Source: Actinomycetota bacterium (GTDB lineage Bacteria; Actinomycetota; Humimicrobiia; Humimicrobiales; Humimicrobiaceae). From it: a DNA stretch of 7,396 bases. Below, one piece after another: positions 6,653 through 7,396 of this stretch (positions are counted from its first letter, which is position 1; each line of letters begins with the position of its first letter). Location of the stretch: positions 1-7,396 of the forward strand of contig SOKC01000022.1 of NCBI GenBank assembly GCA_004376325.1, read 5' to 3'. The notes under the pieces were generated by a model, which saw only the letters and a program-made list of their open reading frames with translations, was not told the origin of the DNA and did no database searches. Position numbers and translations under genes: made by a program.

Positions 6653-7114
6653 TTATAAATTCCAGAATACTATCTTCCAGTCTCCATCTTCCTCTTTTAT
6701 AAGAGATACTTCAATATCTTTGAATACCTTTTCTTCTCCGTCATAGGAATCGGTCAAATCCATTCCCACCACAGCTATATTGTTTTTAACTTCAACCCAT
6801 TTAATATTTATAGAGACAATATCTGTAACATTTTTAAATTCACCAGAAAAATCCTCCAGATTACCCCTGGATTTATCCTTATTGCTTATATACCCATATG
6901 CCCCCCCATAGTCTTTATCTATAAGCAAATTAAAAAACATTTTTACAATTTCAACTACCTCGTCCTTTTCAGCCTCATCTGAAAATTTCTCTTCAAAGAA
7001 GCTTTTTATATTAGAAGAGAGGGTACAACCAGAAAAATTAATGCATAAAAAAATGATTAAGACTAGTAATAAACCTATTGCAGGTAAAGTTGTATATTTA
7101 TATTTTGAAAACAT
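6653..7114 (-). CDS. Small putative lipoprotein, NTF2-like (DUF4878-type) fold suspected
   Basis: I do not recognise this gene by family name. From the ATG at 7114-7112 it encodes 153 residues: a basic N-terminus (FSKYKY), a hydrophobic stretch (about 10-25), and NFSGC with Cys30 as the likely lipidated residue, a slightly atypical lipobox with Phe at -3. The mature part is acidic and soluble: a helix (VVEIVKMFFNLLIDKDYGGA, about 53-72), then YGYIS and alternating beta strands ending in VSLIKEEDGDWKIVFWNL. That helix-then-sheet layout with a terminal WKI strand resembles NTF2-like lipoproteins such as DUF4878, but the function is unknown. The frame opens further to a TTG at 7138, adding eight residues before the signal peptide; neither start has a Shine-Dalgarno, and I prefer the ATG because it gives a normal signal peptide and sits 6 nt after a TATAAT. 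It is 24 nt before ymdB and probably co-transcribed. Confidence 0.8.
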   Translation of the reverse strand: MFSKYKYTTLPAIGLLLVLIIFLCINFSGCTLSSNIKSFFEEKFSDEAEKDEVVEIVKMFFNLLIDKDYGGAYGYISNKDKSRGNLEDFSGEFKNVTDIVSINIKWVEVKNNIAVVGMDLTDSYDGEEKVFKDIEVSLIKEEDGDWKIVFWNL

Positions 7115-7120
7115 ATGTAA

Positions 7121-7126
7121 ATTATA
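7121..7126 (-). promoter_or_regulatory. Candidate -10 element for a leaderless lipoprotein-operon transcript
   Basis: Minus-strand TATAAT ending 6 nt before the ATG at 7114. A transcript from it would start at or next to the A of that ATG, giving a leaderless mRNA, which fits the absence of any Shine-Dalgarno. No convincing -35 lies upstream, and the region is very AT-rich, so chance is a real possibility. Confidence 0.35.
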
Positions 7127-7203
7127 ATTTAAAATCAATATTAATAAAAATATCCCATAAATAAAAAAATCTGTCTTATCACCAGTTGAAAAACATTGAA
7201 TAA

Positions 7204-7234
7204 ATACCAGACCGCAGGATTTATGGTATGGTCT
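7204..7234 (-). other. Overlapping inverted repeats just after the tRNA gene
   Basis: ATACCA (7204-7209) pairs with TGGTAT (7224-7229), and AGACC (7209-7213) pairs with GGTCT (7230-7234); the two stems overlap and exclude each other. They lie about 8 nt beyond the tRNA 3' end, where a processing hairpin or terminator would be expected. Downstream sequence is TTTATTCAATGTTTTT on the transcribed strand, too interrupted for a confident intrinsic terminator. Confidence 0.3.
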
Positions 7235-7241
7235 TAAAATT

Positions 7242-7318
<77 letters not shown>

Positions 7319-7362
7319 TTGTTTTAGAAAATTTGCAATTATCTTTCTTACCGCAGAAACCT

Positions 7363-7390
7363 ATTATAATGATTTTTCATTTTTTTTCAA
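7363..7390 (-). promoter_or_regulatory. Promoter of the initiator tRNA gene
   Basis: Minus-strand TTGAAA (7390-7385), a 16-base spacer and TATAAT (7368-7363) match the housekeeping sigma consensus at 11 of 12 positions. Transcription would start near 7356, giving a leader of about 38 nt before the mature tRNA 5' end. It may also drive part of the downstream protein genes if termination after the tRNA is incomplete. Confidence 0.75.
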
Positions 7391-7396
7391 ACATTA

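Noticed and set aside
7159..7190. T7 run on the transcribed strand between the tRNA and the lipoprotein gene
   Set aside because: No stable hairpin immediately precedes it; only poor partial pairings are possible, so I do not call a terminator.

Overview
The window is AT-rich bacterial chromosome in which every feature I can support lies on the minus strand, so transcription runs from right to left. In that direction the order is: initiator tRNA-Met (with its own promoter), a small unrecognised lipoprotein, a YmdB-family phosphoesterase, tilS, hpt, ftsH, a 237-bp gap, folE, and a folP that runs off the left edge. Spacing is tight (24, 3, 50 and 55 nt between lipoprotein, ymdB, tilS, hpt and ftsH; 3 nt between folE and folP), which fits one long transcription unit or two, with folE-folP possibly having its own promoter.

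The genes are housekeeping. The tRNA starts translation. TilS makes the lysidine that lets the minor tRNA-Ile(CAU) read AUA, a codon these AT-rich genes use often. Hpt salvages purines. FtsH is the membrane AAA+ protease. FolE and FolP are the first committed step and the pterin-pABA joining step of folate synthesis. YmdB is a metallophosphodiesterase linked to cyclic-nucleotide turnover in Bacillus.

The order tilS-hpt-ftsH-folE-folP is, from memory, the arrangement in Actinobacteria such as Streptomyces (there followed by folB and folK), and ftsH-folE-folP is also contiguous in Mycobacterium. The very low G+C is unlike typical Actinobacteria, so a deep, AT-rich actinobacterial lineage or a neighbouring Terrabacteria group (Chloroflexota, Atribacterota, clostridia) is possible. 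I cannot settle this from one window. FolP carries an N-terminal extra domain that I associate with clostridial, Chloroflexi and archaeal enzymes.

The part most worth a second look is the 1454-1690 gap upstream of folE. It holds a perfect 17-bp palindrome resembling a Fur-family operator overlapping a TATAAT, a second partial copy of the same motif about 34 bp further upstream, an exact 12-bp tandem duplication just before the ribosome binding site, and a perfect 8-bp hairpin. Other points are the heavy use of non-ATG starts (folE GTG, tilS GTG, ftsH TTG, ymdB TTG), an apparently leaderless lipoprotein gene, and substitutions in two signature motifs of FolP. I found no mobile element, CRISPR array, phage or defence gene, and no clearly undescribed system.
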